DNA of 64,000 nt from Pseudomonas mucidolens (GCF_900106045.1 NZ_LT629802.1:620001-684000), one strand, 5' to 3'; numbered from the stretch's first letter, positions 23,738 to 32,112 are shown. The notes: generated by a model not told the origin, from the letters alone. A program made the numbers and translations.

Positions 23738-24574
23738 TCAGGTCGAGCTGTATGCCTCCAACCACTCGTCAACACTCTGATCCTGAGGAGGCTTAGGAAT
23801 AGGTAAATCAGTTCTGGAAGCTGTCTTGTATTCGTCCTTTCTTATTAACTTGTTTTCGTGGTTTGAAACGCACGTAGTTGGAATCGGCTGTAACCCGTGC
23901 ATTACATGGGCTGTAGCGTTTTCCTTGTCCGGGGCTCTTGTCCGGAAGTTGTCCGGCAGTTGTCCGGATATTGTCCGGAACTTGTCCGGCAAAACTGCCG
24001 TTCTGAATTGCTCGGTACTCAGGCTGACAGGCACCAGACTGCCGGCGTTAATACGGTCGTCAGTCAGTAATCCGGTCAGCATGACGCTTCGCAGTTTCCC
24101 CATGTAATCGTGCATAGCTGAGAGGCGCCTAGGGAATGGCAAGCCCGTGCCCATCCAGAATTTGTAGAAGTGGCTCCGCTTGCCGATGCGGAATTGCCCC
24201 CTGGGAAGCAGCGCGCCAGCCTTAGCTGCGGCCGTGTTCCGCTGACGGGTCAGGTCTGCATTGAACACGGCGTATACAGACTCCCCATTTACTAGCGAGA
24301 CGAACCTCAGCGTGATACCGGCGCTTCGGGTTTTGCCATAGTGCCCAGTTGAGTAATCCGTGTACTCGAAAGCATCCATGCCTAATGAAATAAGCACTTC
24401 ACGGCAAATTCTGGCCCGGTTGGTACTGACCCACTCCGGCGGTACAGGCTTGCCGCTCGCCGGTTGAATGACGAGCTGCCCAAGCTCAATGCTAACCGTG
24501 TCGCCGCGGCTAAGTAGTTTTGTGGCTAGGCATTCCACTGAATCGACCTCAGCGTAATTCGGCTGGATAAACAA
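23738..24574 (-). CDS. Island protein, possible replication/control protein
   Basis: 278 aa. The N-terminal two thirds are mixed alpha/beta (VSIELGQLVIQPASGKPVP, ARICREVLISLGMDAFEY, AVFNADLTRQRNTAAAKAG) with LPRGQFRIGKRSHFYKFWMGTG. The C-terminal part is low-complexity, with repeated FRT and LPDNF units because the DNA contains a TTGTCCGG array. No catalytic motif recognised. It lies downstream of the excisionase/HTH genes on the same strand. An array of direct repeats inside such a gene is typical of replication initiators, so a Rep-like role is suspected, but nothing in the protein proves it. Confidence 0.6.
   Translation of the reverse strand: MFIQPNYAEVDSVECLATKLLSRGDTVSIELGQLVIQPASGKPVPPEWVSTNRARICREVLISLGMDAFEYTDYSTGHYGKTRSAGITLRFVSLVNGESVYAVFNADLTRQRNTAAAKAGALLPRGQFRIGKRSHFYKFWMGTGLPFPRRLSAMHDYMGKLRSVMLTGLLTDDRINAGSLVPVSLSTEQFRTAVLPDKFRTISGQLPDNFRTRAPDKENATAHVMHGLQPIPTTCVSNHENKLIRKDEYKTASRTDLPIPKPPQDQSVDEWLEAYSST
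23925..23989. repeat. Iteron-like array, six TTGTCCGG copies
   Basis: TTGTCCGG occurs at 23925, 23938, 23949, 23960, 23971 and 23982. The last five are spaced exactly 11 bp, about one helical turn, so all copies face the same side of the DNA. The period is not a multiple of three, so selection on the protein alone does not explain it. Confidence 0.75.
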
Positions 24575-24652
24575 CGGGCCGAAGCCCGCCAGCAGCTCGC
24601 AGGCAGGTACAAGGGACGTCGCAATTTCGCGGCGTCTCTTGTGGTCTCCCGA

Positions 24653-24889
24653 TTACGAGGCTTCGCGCATCAGGATGTACTTGGCCACGCGGTGTGGCGG
24701 CCGGCCTGGCTCAGTGGACTGATGCGTCCAGTAGGTCCGGATTTCGTGACCCTTTTTTCTGAGGCGCCGGATCGTGTTGGGGGGCTGGACTATATCCAGG
24801 TCTTTGGCGGCTTCGATGGTCGATACCGGCCCGTTTCGCAGGGCCTCCATCATCTTGCGGTCTTGCTCGGTTGAAGAATGCCGTGTCAT
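24653..24889 (-). CDS. Helix-turn-helix protein, 78 aa
   Basis: MTRHSSTEQDRKMMEALRNG start, then PVSTIEAAKDLDIVQPPNTIRRLRKKGHEI, a winged helix-turn-helix of a type common in proteobacterial integrated elements, ending in HRVAKYILMREAS. Probably a control protein for excision or replication. Its ATG overlaps the stop of the 41-aa frame upstream (ATGA). Confidence 0.8.
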   Translation of the reverse strand: MTRHSSTEQDRKMMEALRNGPVSTIEAAKDLDIVQPPNTIRRLRKKGHEIRTYWTHQSTEPGRPPHRVAKYILMREAS

Positions 24890-25011
24890 AGTTTGCCCTT
24901 CACGTTGGTGCTATCCAGTGTGTTTTCGCTAAGGCGGTGTTCGAGCACCGCCTTGGCAACCTCTCGCGCAGCCTTGCGCAATCCCCACTCCCTATTCTTT
25001 TCGCACGTCAC
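24886..25011 (-). CDS. Small 41-aa protein between excisionase and HTH genes
   Basis: A GTG start at 25011 overlaps the excisionase stop (GTGA) and its own TGA overlaps the next ATG (ATGA). The peptide is basic and helical (REWGLRKAAREVAKAVLEHR). The double overlap is the evidence that it is translated. Confidence 0.5.
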   Translation of the reverse strand: MTCEKNREWGLRKAAREVAKAVLEHRLSENTLDSTNVKGKL

Positions 25012-25211
25012 CGTGCGCCGACCTTTGCTGCGCGCTCGATAAAAGCCTTCAGCTCGGATGCGAGTGCCAGGCGTCGGCGGCCGATTTTGAAAGTCTTGAT
25101 TTCGCCTTGAGCGATCAACTCGTAGGTAGCCGAGCGCGAGATACCCAAAATGCGGGCAGATTCTTCGACGCTCACCGACAGCGGCGCCATTTGTTGCTGT
25201 GCTTGTTCCAT
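25008..25211 (-). CDS. Excisionase-family DNA-binding protein
   Basis: 67 aa with a MerR/Xis-type helix-turn-helix: SVEESARILGISRSATYELI then GEIKTFKIGRRRLALASELKAFI, the pattern of small excisionase/AlpA-like proteins (TIGR01764 type). These bend att DNA to direct the integrase to excision, or activate integrase expression. It heads the leftward unit excisionase, 41-aa frame, HTH protein, 278-aa protein. Confidence 0.88.
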   Translation of the reverse strand: MEQAQQQMAPLSVSVEESARILGISRSATYELIAQGEIKTFKIGRRRLALASELKAFIERAAKVGAR

Positions 25212-25396
25212 GGTTGTCTCCCAAAAAACGAAGCCAGAGAGGCGTCGTGTGATGCTAGCTTACATCGCATAAAACTATATCTGCAAGCAAATGCTAAACA
25301 GTCTCGCACTCGCATGGATTGACAGAGATTTGCGTGTCACGCAAGCTGTGGCAATTAGGCCGGTTAGGCTGGCCGCATCAGAGTAGATGGAAGGAT

Positions 25397-25894
25397 ATGG
25401 CGACTAAGACGAGTAAGCGCGCGGGTGAATCGAGCACGACAGTGAGCGTTGGGATTCGGATCGATCCTAAAATCAAGTTCGCTCTGGACATCATGGGTCG
25501 GCTGCAAAAGCGCTCTCTGACGGCCGTTATTGAATGGTCGATCTCTCAGGCAATCGCTAATCAGGCGACGGATTTTGATGGCGGGACATTGGCTAGCTCG
25601 ATAGACAAAATTTGGTCTACAGATGAAGCGGTTAGAATGGTGAACCTGGCGATAAATATGCCGGAAGCCCTCACGTATGATGAGTTAAGAGTGTGGGAGA
25701 CAATCAGATCTAGTGCTTATTTTTGGGACGTGTACCCAGACGGCTCATTCGGAGACAATTTCAATCGGCTTGAACTGAATCTCATCAGGTCTCACTGGGC
25801 GCTGATCCAGTCTCATGTCGAAAAGCACAAATCGTCACCGACAGTGGTCCCCATCTATGACGACGACTTCATGCCTGACGACATACCGTTCTAA
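25397..25894 (+). CDS. Putative ribbon-helix-helix-like island protein
   Basis: 165 aa from the ATG 25397. After a basic tail (MATKTSKRAGESSTTVSV), the segment GIRIDPKIKFALDIMGRLQKRSLTAVIEW (given here in part) resembles a strand-helix-helix DNA-binding fold. The remaining 110 residues are acidic and end YDDDFMPDDIPF. It is convergent with the integrase, overlapping its stop by four bases, and divergent from the excisionase unit. Possible repressor; uncertain. Confidence 0.6.
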   Translation: MATKTSKRAGESSTTVSVGIRIDPKIKFALDIMGRLQKRSLTAVIEWSISQAIANQATDFDGGTLASSIDKIWSTDEAVRMVNLAINMPEALTYDELRVWETIRSSAYFWDVYPDGSFGDNFNRLELNLIRSHWALIQSHVEKHKSSPTVVPIYDDDFMPDDIPF

Positions 25895-27102
25895 ATCAGT
25901 TCCACAGCAGCGGCCTTTGTTCCTGGCGCCAGATGTGCGTAGCGCAAAGTCATCTTGATGTCGGCGTGCCCCAGCAGATCCCGTACCGTATTGAGCGGTA
26001 CGCCGGCCATTACCAGGCGTGACGCAAAGTCGTGACGCATATCGTGCCAGCGGAATCCGTCGATCTGAGCCCGCTCAAGCAACTTGAGCCAGGCGCTTTT
26101 GACGTCCTCAAAGCGACCGCCGCCCTGACCTGGGAAGACATACGGCGACTTGCTCACCTGCTTCTTCCAGGCTTCCAGCACACCAATAGTCTCCTTGTTC
26201 ATCGGGATGTGGCGCGTATCGCTTGTCTTGGTGGTGGCCCCGGCGACTGTGATTGTCTTCGTGTCGAAGTTCACCGCTGACCATTTAAGGTCGAACAGCT
26301 CTCCGCGCCTCATGCCGGTATTCAACGATACCAACACCATTGGCTTCAGGTGATCGGTGAAGGGCAGTTCCAGCAGGCTTGGCATCGGCTCTCTGTGGCG
26401 GTCCGTCCGCCAAGTGTTCGCACTCTCACGCTCGGTCCTCATTTCATCCTGTCGAGCGTCCAGGGCATCGCGTAGACGTTTGGTCTCGTCAGCAGCCAGG
26501 TAGCGAATCACTCCCTTTGAATCGACTTTGAGCTGTTTCAGCTTGGCCAGCGGATGTGTATCGATGTAATCCCACTCGACCGCCCGGCTGAATACTCCGC
26601 TGATAGAGCCCATTTTCCGGTTGACCGTGGAGGGCTTGTTGCCGCCCTGCATCCATCCTGTGCGGATCAGCTCCAGGTCTCGCCCGGTGATCGCGTCCAA
26701 GCGCTGGGCCATGATTGGGTCGAAGTTATTGCTGAGGGTGTGCTGCGTCTTCTCATGGCCTTTGTGATGGGCTTTGAACCACGGCATATAGGTGTCGTCG
26801 ATAAAGTCGCGCAGCGAGGGCAGGGCTGACCCTTTGCGGCCCTGGGCGATGGCGAGAGGCTCGCCATGGGCGTGCGCATCGGCTAAGTACTGGGCGGCCT
26901 CGGTTCGGGCTTGGTCAAGAGTAAGCACGCCGACACGCCCGAGGGTGGCGTTCTTGTTTCGGCCCCAAGTGACCATGTAGGACTTGTGACCGCTGGGCAG
27001 TACACGAATGAAGAAACCGGGTTGCACGGTGTCATGCACGCGGTATGCTTTCGCCTCGGCGGCTAGGCTGCCAATTAGCTTCTGAGTGATTTTGGTTTTC
27101 AA
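25891..27102 (-). CDS. int: Tyrosine-type site-specific integrase
   Basis: About 403 aa. N-terminal arm-binding domain of the P4/DUF4102 kind (GFFIRVLPSGHKSYMVTWGR), core-binding SAM-like domain around residues 100-200, and a C-terminal catalytic domain with the arginine in NTGMRRGELFDLKW, HDMRHDFASRL (His and Arg), LLGHADIKMTLRYAHL (His and the tyrosine nucleophile). All key residues are present. It lies next to the right att core, as expected. I prefer the TTG at 27102 (KTKITQKLIGSL); a GTG at 27159 would add 19 residues but would put the arm-site repeat inside the gene. Confidence 0.93.
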   Translation of the reverse strand: MKTKITQKLIGSLAAEAKAYRVHDTVQPGFFIRVLPSGHKSYMVTWGRNKNATLGRVGVLTLDQARTEAAQYLADAHAHGEPLAIAQGRKGSALPSLRDFIDDTYMPWFKAHHKGHEKTQHTLSNNFDPIMAQRLDAITGRDLELIRTGWMQGGNKPSTVNRKMGSISGVFSRAVEWDYIDTHPLAKLKQLKVDSKGVIRYLAADETKRLRDALDARQDEMRTERESANTWRTDRHREPMPSLLELPFTDHLKPMVLVSLNTGMRRGELFDLKWSAVNFDTKTITVAGATTKTSDTRHIPMNKETIGVLEAWKKQVSKSPYVFPGQGGGRFEDVKSAWLKLLERAQIDGFRWHDMRHDFASRLVMAGVPLNTVRDLLGHADIKMTLRYAHLAPGTKAAAVELI

Positions 27103-27110
27103 GGGTTCGA

Positions 27111-27132
27111 CCGTGACAGCAGGGTGGCAGCA
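27111..27132 (+). repeat. Putative integrase arm site, right
   Basis: Twenty-two bases matching 12441-12462 at 21 positions, same orientation, about 95 bp inside the right att core and just upstream of the integrase gene. Confidence 0.55.
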
Positions 27133-27226
27133 AAAAGCACTATACCGCTCGATGTTCACGGACTCAATGGGACTAAAGGGCCCATTAATACTGGGCTTGT
27201 GGCTGTGCCTGTTGGGTCGAAATTGA

Positions 27227-27274
27227 CCCTCCTAAGGGGAAGGTTGGCCGTTCGAACCGGCCCTGGGACACCAT
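27227..27274 (+). repeat. attR core, 48-bp direct repeat
   Basis: Identical to 12349-12396; the displaced 3' end of tRNA-Arg(CCU). Chromosomal sequence with the original tRNA terminator resumes directly after it. Confidence 0.95.
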
Positions 27275-27706
27275 CTTTTTCCCATGTTGTGGGTCCACCG
27301 GTGTACCCGCCACGTGGCCAAGAAAAAGCTCCGCTCAGGTTTCCTGGCGGAGCTTTTTCGTATCTGGGACTGCATTTCAAGGAACGCCAGGGATTCGCCA
27401 AGGGTCTGACCTGCTAACCGACAGTTCTGCCAGGGGTAAGCAGCCTGCTGGCAGTGTCCGCGTGCCTATGTGAAAAACTCGGAAAAGTGACAGCCTGGAA
27501 GCGATAGCGGAGAGTGAAAATGCTGGCCACCCTGGAGGCATCCAATTGCGCTGGGGGCCGAGCGTGCGCGCTCGATACGGACAGAGGTTGTCGGGTGCTT
27601 GGAAAAGCTTGTTACGATAGCAGGGTTCACATCTCGTTTTTACCATAGGAACAGCGGGGATAACGATAAATGCACGTTGTAACGTGCCTTAACCAAGGAG
27701 GCTCTT
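27275..27706. other. Intergenic region, original tRNA downstream sequence and BCCT leader
   Basis: About 430 bp. It holds the tRNA terminator at 27322 and the promoter region of the BCCT gene; no gene is supported. Confidence 0.4.
27322..27359 (+). terminator. Terminator that originally followed tRNA-Arg(CCU)
   Basis: GAAAAAGCTCCGC (27322-27334) and GCGGAGCTTTTTC (27347-27359) form a 13-bp stem with a 12-base loop. The island has separated it from the tRNA. Confidence 0.85.
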
Positions 27707-29374
27707 ATGGGTCAAAAACCAGAGGACGATCTACCTGTCAGCCCTCAATCTACAAGTGAGGACGGTATTCGTGCGCCTAGCGGCGCTGCCAACCTGATAG
27801 ATACCGACTACGTCATTGGCCAAGACAATATCAAAGGAGAGTTTTCGTTCTCGCTCGATATCCACGGCAAAGTCTTCATCATCTCCGCCGCCACGATTTT
27901 GCTATTCGTCATTCTGACGCTATCGCTGCAAAATGAAGTTGAACCGCTGTTCAGCGCTATCCGCAATTGGCTGACCGGTCATCTAGCCTGGCTCTTCATG
28001 AGCATCGCCAACATTTTTGTGGTGCTTTGTCTTGCGCTGATCTGCTCGCCGTTAGGCAAGGTTCGCTTGGGGGGTAGAGACGCCAAGCCAGACCACAGCT
28101 ACGTCGGATGGTTTTCAATGCTGTTTGCCGCCGGTATGGGCATCGGCTTGATGTTCTACGGTGTGGCGGAACCGATGTCTCACTACGCTGCATCCATGGG
28201 TGGTATCACCGTCGATGCCAGCGGAGCGCGCACCGACTGGGCGCCGTTAGGCGGCGCGGCGGGCGATATGAAGGCATCCGCCGATCTGGCAATGGCGGCC
28301 ACGATCTTCCACTGGGGTCTGCACCCTTGGGCGATATACGCGATTGTTGCGTTGTCCCTGGCGCTGTTTTCCTACAACAAGGGCTTGCCGCTGTCGATAC
28401 GTTCGGTCTTCTATCCGATGCTGGGGGAGCGCGTGTGGGGATGGCCGGGGCATTGCATCGATATCCTCGCGGTATTCGCCACGTTGTTCGGGCTGGCGAC
28501 ATCTTTAGGGATCGGCGCGGAGCAGGCCGCAGCGGGTATCGAGTACCTGTTCGGCATCCAATCGACGAATCTCAGCAAGGTCGTACTGATCGTCGGGATT
28601 ACCTTGATCGCCCTGTGGTTGGTTCTGGCGGGGTTGGACAAGGGCGTCAAGATGCTCTCCCAGATCAATATGGCACTCGCATTGCTCTTGTTGGTGTTTA
28701 TCATCGTGGTTGGCCCGACCTTGGCCATTTTCACCGGTTTCTTCAAGAATCTGGTCACTTACGTGGAGTATCTGCCGGCGCTTTCCAATCCTTTCGGGCG
28801 CACTGATACCGAGTTCACTCAAGGCTGGACTGCGTTTTACTGGGCCTGGTGGATCAGTTGGTCGCCATTTGTCGGGATGTTTATCGCACGTGTGAGTCGT
28901 GGTCGAACCGTCAGAGAGTTTCTGATTTCGGTGTTGCTCGTTCCGTCAGTGGTTTCTGTGCTGTGGATGACGACGTTCGGCGGGACAGCCATTGATCAAG
29001 CGACCGTACAAGGCGTGATGGGCGTCAAGGACGCGGTCCTGGAGCTGAAACTGTTCGCCATGCTGGGAGAGCTGCCGCTGAAGGAAATCACCTCGTTCCT
29101 GGGCATTATCCTGGTGATCGTGTTCTTCATTACCTCCTCTGACTCCGGCTCGTTGGTCATCGATACGATCACGGCGGGCGGCAAGGTGGATGCACCTGTG
29201 CCTCAGCGGGTGTTCTGGGCGGTCATCGAGGGTGTGATTGCGATTGCTCTTCTACTCGGGGGCGGTCTGGTGGCATTGCAGGCGATGGCGGTGTCCACGG
29301 GCTTGCCGTTCGCTATCGTGCTGATGCTGGGATGTATATCCCTGGTGAAAGGACTGATGTCTGAACCGCGTTAG
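27707..29374 (+). CDS. BCCT-family betaine/choline/carnitine transporter
   Basis: 555 aa with a cytoplasmic N-terminal tail of about 50 residues and about 12 membrane segments. Family signatures are SYVGWFSMLFAAGMGIGLMF followed by GVAEPMSHY, and FYWAWWISWSPFVGMFIARVSRGRTVREF, given here in part, with the Trp-rich substrate-binding helix. The family imports quaternary amines such as glycine betaine with Na+ or H+. The short C-terminal tail lacks a long osmosensing domain, so regulation by osmolarity is not evident. AAGGAGG is 5 bases before the ATG. Substrate cannot be read from the sequence. Confidence 0.93.
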   Translation: MGQKPEDDLPVSPQSTSEDGIRAPSGAANLIDTDYVIGQDNIKGEFSFSLDIHGKVFIISAATILLFVILTLSLQNEVEPLFSAIRNWLTGHLAWLFMSIANIFVVLCLALICSPLGKVRLGGRDAKPDHSYVGWFSMLFAAGMGIGLMFYGVAEPMSHYAASMGGITVDASGARTDWAPLGGAAGDMKASADLAMAATIFHWGLHPWAIYAIVALSLALFSYNKGLPLSIRSVFYPMLGERVWGWPGHCIDILAVFATLFGLATSLGIGAEQAAAGIEYLFGIQSTNLSKVVLIVGITLIALWLVLAGLDKGVKMLSQINMALALLLLVFIIVVGPTLAIFTGFFKNLVTYVEYLPALSNPFGRTDTEFTQGWTAFYWAWWISWSPFVGMFIARVSRGRTVREFLISVLLVPSVVSVLWMTTFGGTAIDQATVQGVMGVKDAVLELKLFAMLGELPLKEITSFLGIILVIVFFITSSDSGSLVIDTITAGGKVDAPVPQRVFWAVIEGVIAIALLLGGGLVALQAMAVSTGLPFAIVLMLGCISLVKGLMSEPR

Positions 29375-29421
29375 CACGCTGCCTGTGAGTTAAGCGGCGC
29401 GTACGTTTAACTCACCCTTGG

Positions 29422-29450
29422 AGGTATAGCCCGGCCAAAGGGCTATACCT
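29422..29450. terminator. Hairpin after the BCCT gene
   Basis: AGGTATAGCCC (29422-29432) and GGGCTATACCT (29440-29450), perfect 11-bp stem with a 7-base loop and no T-run. Confidence 0.5.
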
Positions 29451-29473
29451 GTGAGGATCTGCACTGCGTCAAG

Positions 29474-29497
29474 AACCATCGCTCGATGGTTTTCTTT
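29474..29497 (+). terminator. Second hairpin with T-rich tail
   Basis: AACCATCG (29474-29481) and CGATGGTT (29484-29491), followed by TTCTTTC. It lies between convergent genes. Confidence 0.55.
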
Positions 29498-29515
29498 CTG
29501 ATAAAGCTACCTGAC

Positions 29516-30238
29516 TCAGTTCCATAACGCCCCGACCGGCGTCGACGGGGAGTGGAGAGTGGCGATCTGCGCCTGCAATAATTCAGCAGTCGCCAGGGCA
29601 TCGGTCAACGCATGGTGGGCGTGATACGCCGGAAGGTTATAGCGCTCGCGGCTATCAGCCAAGCGTATGGAGGCTTGTGAGCGGCGCATCAGCCGGGCAA
29701 ACCATCCCCGTTTCTGGCGATGTATTCGAGCTTCCAACTGCATCGTGTCGATCACCGGAAACGCCAGCTCTTCCTTCAGCAGTCTAAGTACTGCCTGCCC
29801 GAGAAACGCGCGTTCAAGGTTCCGGTAATGGACCACCATTACTTTGCCTGCCATAGCTTCCAGGAGTGGATCCAGCACTGCTTCGAAGGTAGGCGCATTC
29901 AAGATTTCGGTATGGGTGATGTGATGAAAAGTGACAGACTTTTCACTCAGTTCCGACGTGGGTTTCAGCACCCAATACTGTGCCTGGCTGCAATGAATTC
30001 GCTGCAGTGTGAAAGGTATCAGGCCGATGCTGACAATGCTGTGAGCCTGCGGGTTAAGCCCGGTGGTTTCCACGTCCATGGCCAGAAATTGCACCTCATC
30101 GATTGAGGTCTGTGCCGGGACGACGCCTGCTTGGTAGTACTGTCGCAAGCCAGGGTGACGGGCCTTTTTTGCCAAGACCTCAAACTGCGCGGACCAATCC
30201 GGCAGCTGCGGGTTTGGATTCGATTTGAGCGCCCTCAT
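29516..30238 (-). CDS. DnaQ-like 3'-5' exonuclease
   Basis: 240 aa, DEDDh family: ExoI motif FLAMDVETTGLNPQ (Asp and Glu near residue 55), ExoII HNxxFD-like region VVHYRNLERAFL (divergent) and ExoIII YHAHHALTDALATAELL (catalytic His and Asp). It resembles the epsilon-type exonucleases that are encoded next to DUF294/CBS proteins in many proteobacteria. Its ATG overlaps the stop of that gene by four bases (ATGA), so the two are made together and probably work together; the substrate is unknown. Confidence 0.9.
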   Translation of the reverse strand: MRALKSNPNPQLPDWSAQFEVLAKKARHPGLRQYYQAGVVPAQTSIDEVQFLAMDVETTGLNPQAHSIVSIGLIPFTLQRIHCSQAQYWVLKPTSELSEKSVTFHHITHTEILNAPTFEAVLDPLLEAMAGKVMVVHYRNLERAFLGQAVLRLLKEELAFPVIDTMQLEARIHRQKRGWFARLMRRSQASIRLADSRERYNLPAYHAHHALTDALATAELLQAQIATLHSPSTPVGALWN

Positions 30239-32112
30239 TGCGAAAGACGGCCCTTTGCCGGGTAACGGAATCGCAGGAAGTTCTGGGCATTGCTCAAGAC
30301 CTGAAATGCCTCTTTTAGGTTATGTCGCTCGCTGTTGGAGAAGCGCTCTGGTTCAACGTAGTTGTTGGGCGTTGCGCCTTGTTCCAAGGCGTCGGCCTGG
30401 TGCCGGATTCTGACCATGGACAGGAATTCCAGCGCGTAGCGCAGTTGCTTCAACGCGTCCGGCGGCATGAGATGAGTGTCGGCAATTGCATCTAGGCGAT
30501 CAAACGAATTTTGTGCGGTACTGCCGCACGCCAGCGCGTGGATGCGGATAAGGTCGGTCAGCGGCGCGGTGCCACGACCCTTGAGGTTGATGATTCTTTT
30601 CTGCTGGCCATCGGTCTCGACGACAAAGGTTCGGAAAAAACCCAAGGGTGGCGTCCGGTTGAGGGCGATCCTGGCCATGGCATTCAGAAACCCATGATGT
30701 GCACTGGATTTGCTGGCGCACAACTTCTTGAGTTCTTGCACCAATTCAAGCTGGCCAAACACGCCATCCAGATCGAAAAAAATGCAGCTGTTCAGCAACG
30801 TTGTCGGGTTTGGCTTGTCGATCCACTGATCAAAGTAATTGCGCCACACCTTCAACGGTTGGCGCCACTGATCATTGGTCGCCATTATCTTGCCTTTGCA
30901 GTAGCTGTAACCGCAGGCGGCGAGACCGTCACTCACAAACGTCGCCAAACTGCGGAAGTACGCATCATGCAGGGCGGGATCGAAGCTATCATCCAGCACC
31001 AGCGCATTATCCTGGTCAGTCACCAGCAACTGCTCGTCACGTGCCATGGAACCCAGCACCATGAAGCAGTAGGGCACCGGAGGAGGGCCGAGTTTTTTCT
31101 CCGCCAGCTCCAGCAAGCGCTGGGTGAAGGCACGGCCTATACCGGAAATCGCACTGCCGATCATGTGCGCGGTGGCGCCATCGCGCACCATGCGGATGTA
31201 GGTGCCTCGCAGGTCGCGTAATAGCGACTTCAGGCCTTCGACGGAGGTCTGGTTGGAGATTCTGTTCACCAGGTACAAGCTGCTATGGGACTCGTAGCGG
31301 ATGATGTCCGACAGATTGATCAAGCCAATCGGCCGGCCATGGTGAAGGACCGGCAAATGGTGAATATTGCGCCGCAACATCACTAGCATGGCCTCGAAGA
31401 CGGAGTCATCTGCGCTGATCGCCACCGGATCGGTGGTCATGATATCGCTGACGGACGTTGTGTTGCTGTCTCTTGCGGCAGCGACGACGCGCGTACGCAG
31501 GTCCCTGTCGGTCACGATACCTTCGATCTCTGCTTGGATCCCCGCTGGCGGCATGACCAGGACGCAAGCAACACTTTGCTCGGTCATTATCTTTGCAGCT
31601 TGGCCAACGGACGTGTCAGAGGTCACCCACACCAGGGAGCGTGAAATCAACGCACGGCACTTGAGCTGGATAAGTTCGCTCGCTCGGCCCTGGGCTTCGA
31701 CGGCGGACTTGAGCCTGGAGTGGCCCTCGGCCTCAACGAAGTCCGCAAAGGCGTCATGCTGAGCGCACAGGTCGGCGAAGACCTCGGCGGGAATGTAGTA
31801 GATCAAACTGTCTTCCAGCGCCCTTGCAGGAAAGCGCACCTTGTTACTGCGCAGCAGACCGGCTTGCCCGAAGAGATCGCCTTCGACGAGTCGGTTGTAG
31901 AGGTCCCCGTTGCGCCGATAAATCTCCACCGCGCCGCTACGTACGTAGTGCAAATCCTTGACGATTGCGCCCGCTTCGAGGATGTCGCTGCCAGCCTTGA
32001 AGTAACTGACTTCAACCCGTCGGGCTATGGCATCTACCGACTCCTTCGGCAGTGTATCAAACGGTGCGAAACGATAGAGATGGTCGCTGATCTCCTGTAA
32101 CTCGATTTGCAT
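30235..32112 (-). CDS. Cyclic-nucleotide-binding, CBS and DUF294 nucleotidyltransferase-like protein
   Basis: 625 aa from ATG 32112. Order: cNMP-binding-like beta barrel (about 20-135, GDLFGQAGLLRSNKVRFPARAL with the family's usual pattern), a pair of CBS domains (about 155-285, DIMTTDPVAISADDSVFEAM), the DUF294 nucleotidyltransferase-like domain with GSMARDEQLLVTDQDNAL (about 355; GS and Asp residues of the pol-beta type), and a helical C-terminal domain. It resembles proteins that uridylylate or sense nucleotides, but its own reaction is unknown. Coupled to the exonuclease downstream. Confidence 0.9.
   Translation of the reverse strand: MQIELQEISDHLYRFAPFDTLPKESVDAIARRVEVSYFKAGSDILEAGAIVKDLHYVRSGAVEIYRRNGDLYNRLVEGDLFGQAGLLRSNKVRFPARALEDSLIYYIPAEVFADLCAQHDAFADFVEAEGHSRLKSAVEAQGRASELIQLKCRALISRSLVWVTSDTSVGQAAKIMTEQSVACVLVMPPAGIQAEIEGIVTDRDLRTRVVAAARDSNTTSVSDIMTTDPVAISADDSVFEAMLVMLRRNIHHLPVLHHGRPIGLINLSDIIRYESHSSLYLVNRISNQTSVEGLKSLLRDLRGTYIRMVRDGATAHMIGSAISGIGRAFTQRLLELAEKKLGPPPVPYCFMVLGSMARDEQLLVTDQDNALVLDDSFDPALHDAYFRSLATFVSDGLAACGYSYCKGKIMATNDQWRQPLKVWRNYFDQWIDKPNPTTLLNSCIFFDLDGVFGQLELVQELKKLCASKSSAHHGFLNAMARIALNRTPPLGFFRTFVVETDGQQKRIINLKGRGTAPLTDLIRIHALACGSTAQNSFDRLDAIADTHLMPPDALKQLRYALEFLSMVRIRHQADALEQGATPNNYVEPERFSNSERHNLKEAFQVLSNAQNFLRFRYPAKGRLSQ

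Larger units (their letters stand above)
12349..27274. mobile_element. Integrative genomic island / satellite-like prophage in tRNA-Arg(CCU)
   Basis: The boundaries are a perfect 48-bp direct repeat made of the 3' end of tRNA-Arg(CCU). Inside are a tyrosine integrase next to the right end, an excisionase-like regulator, a serine recombinase, phage-type small genes and AT-richer cargo. No terminase, portal, capsid or lysis gene is recognisable, so it is not a complete prophage. It may be a phage satellite, an integrative element or a decayed prophage. Cargo includes a two-gene unknown cassette, a RelA/SpoT-type synthetase and two HEPN-like proteins. Confidence 0.92.

Noticed and set aside
12349..27274. 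Complete prophage
   Set aside because: No terminase, portal, capsid, major tail or lysis gene is recognisable in 14.9 kb.
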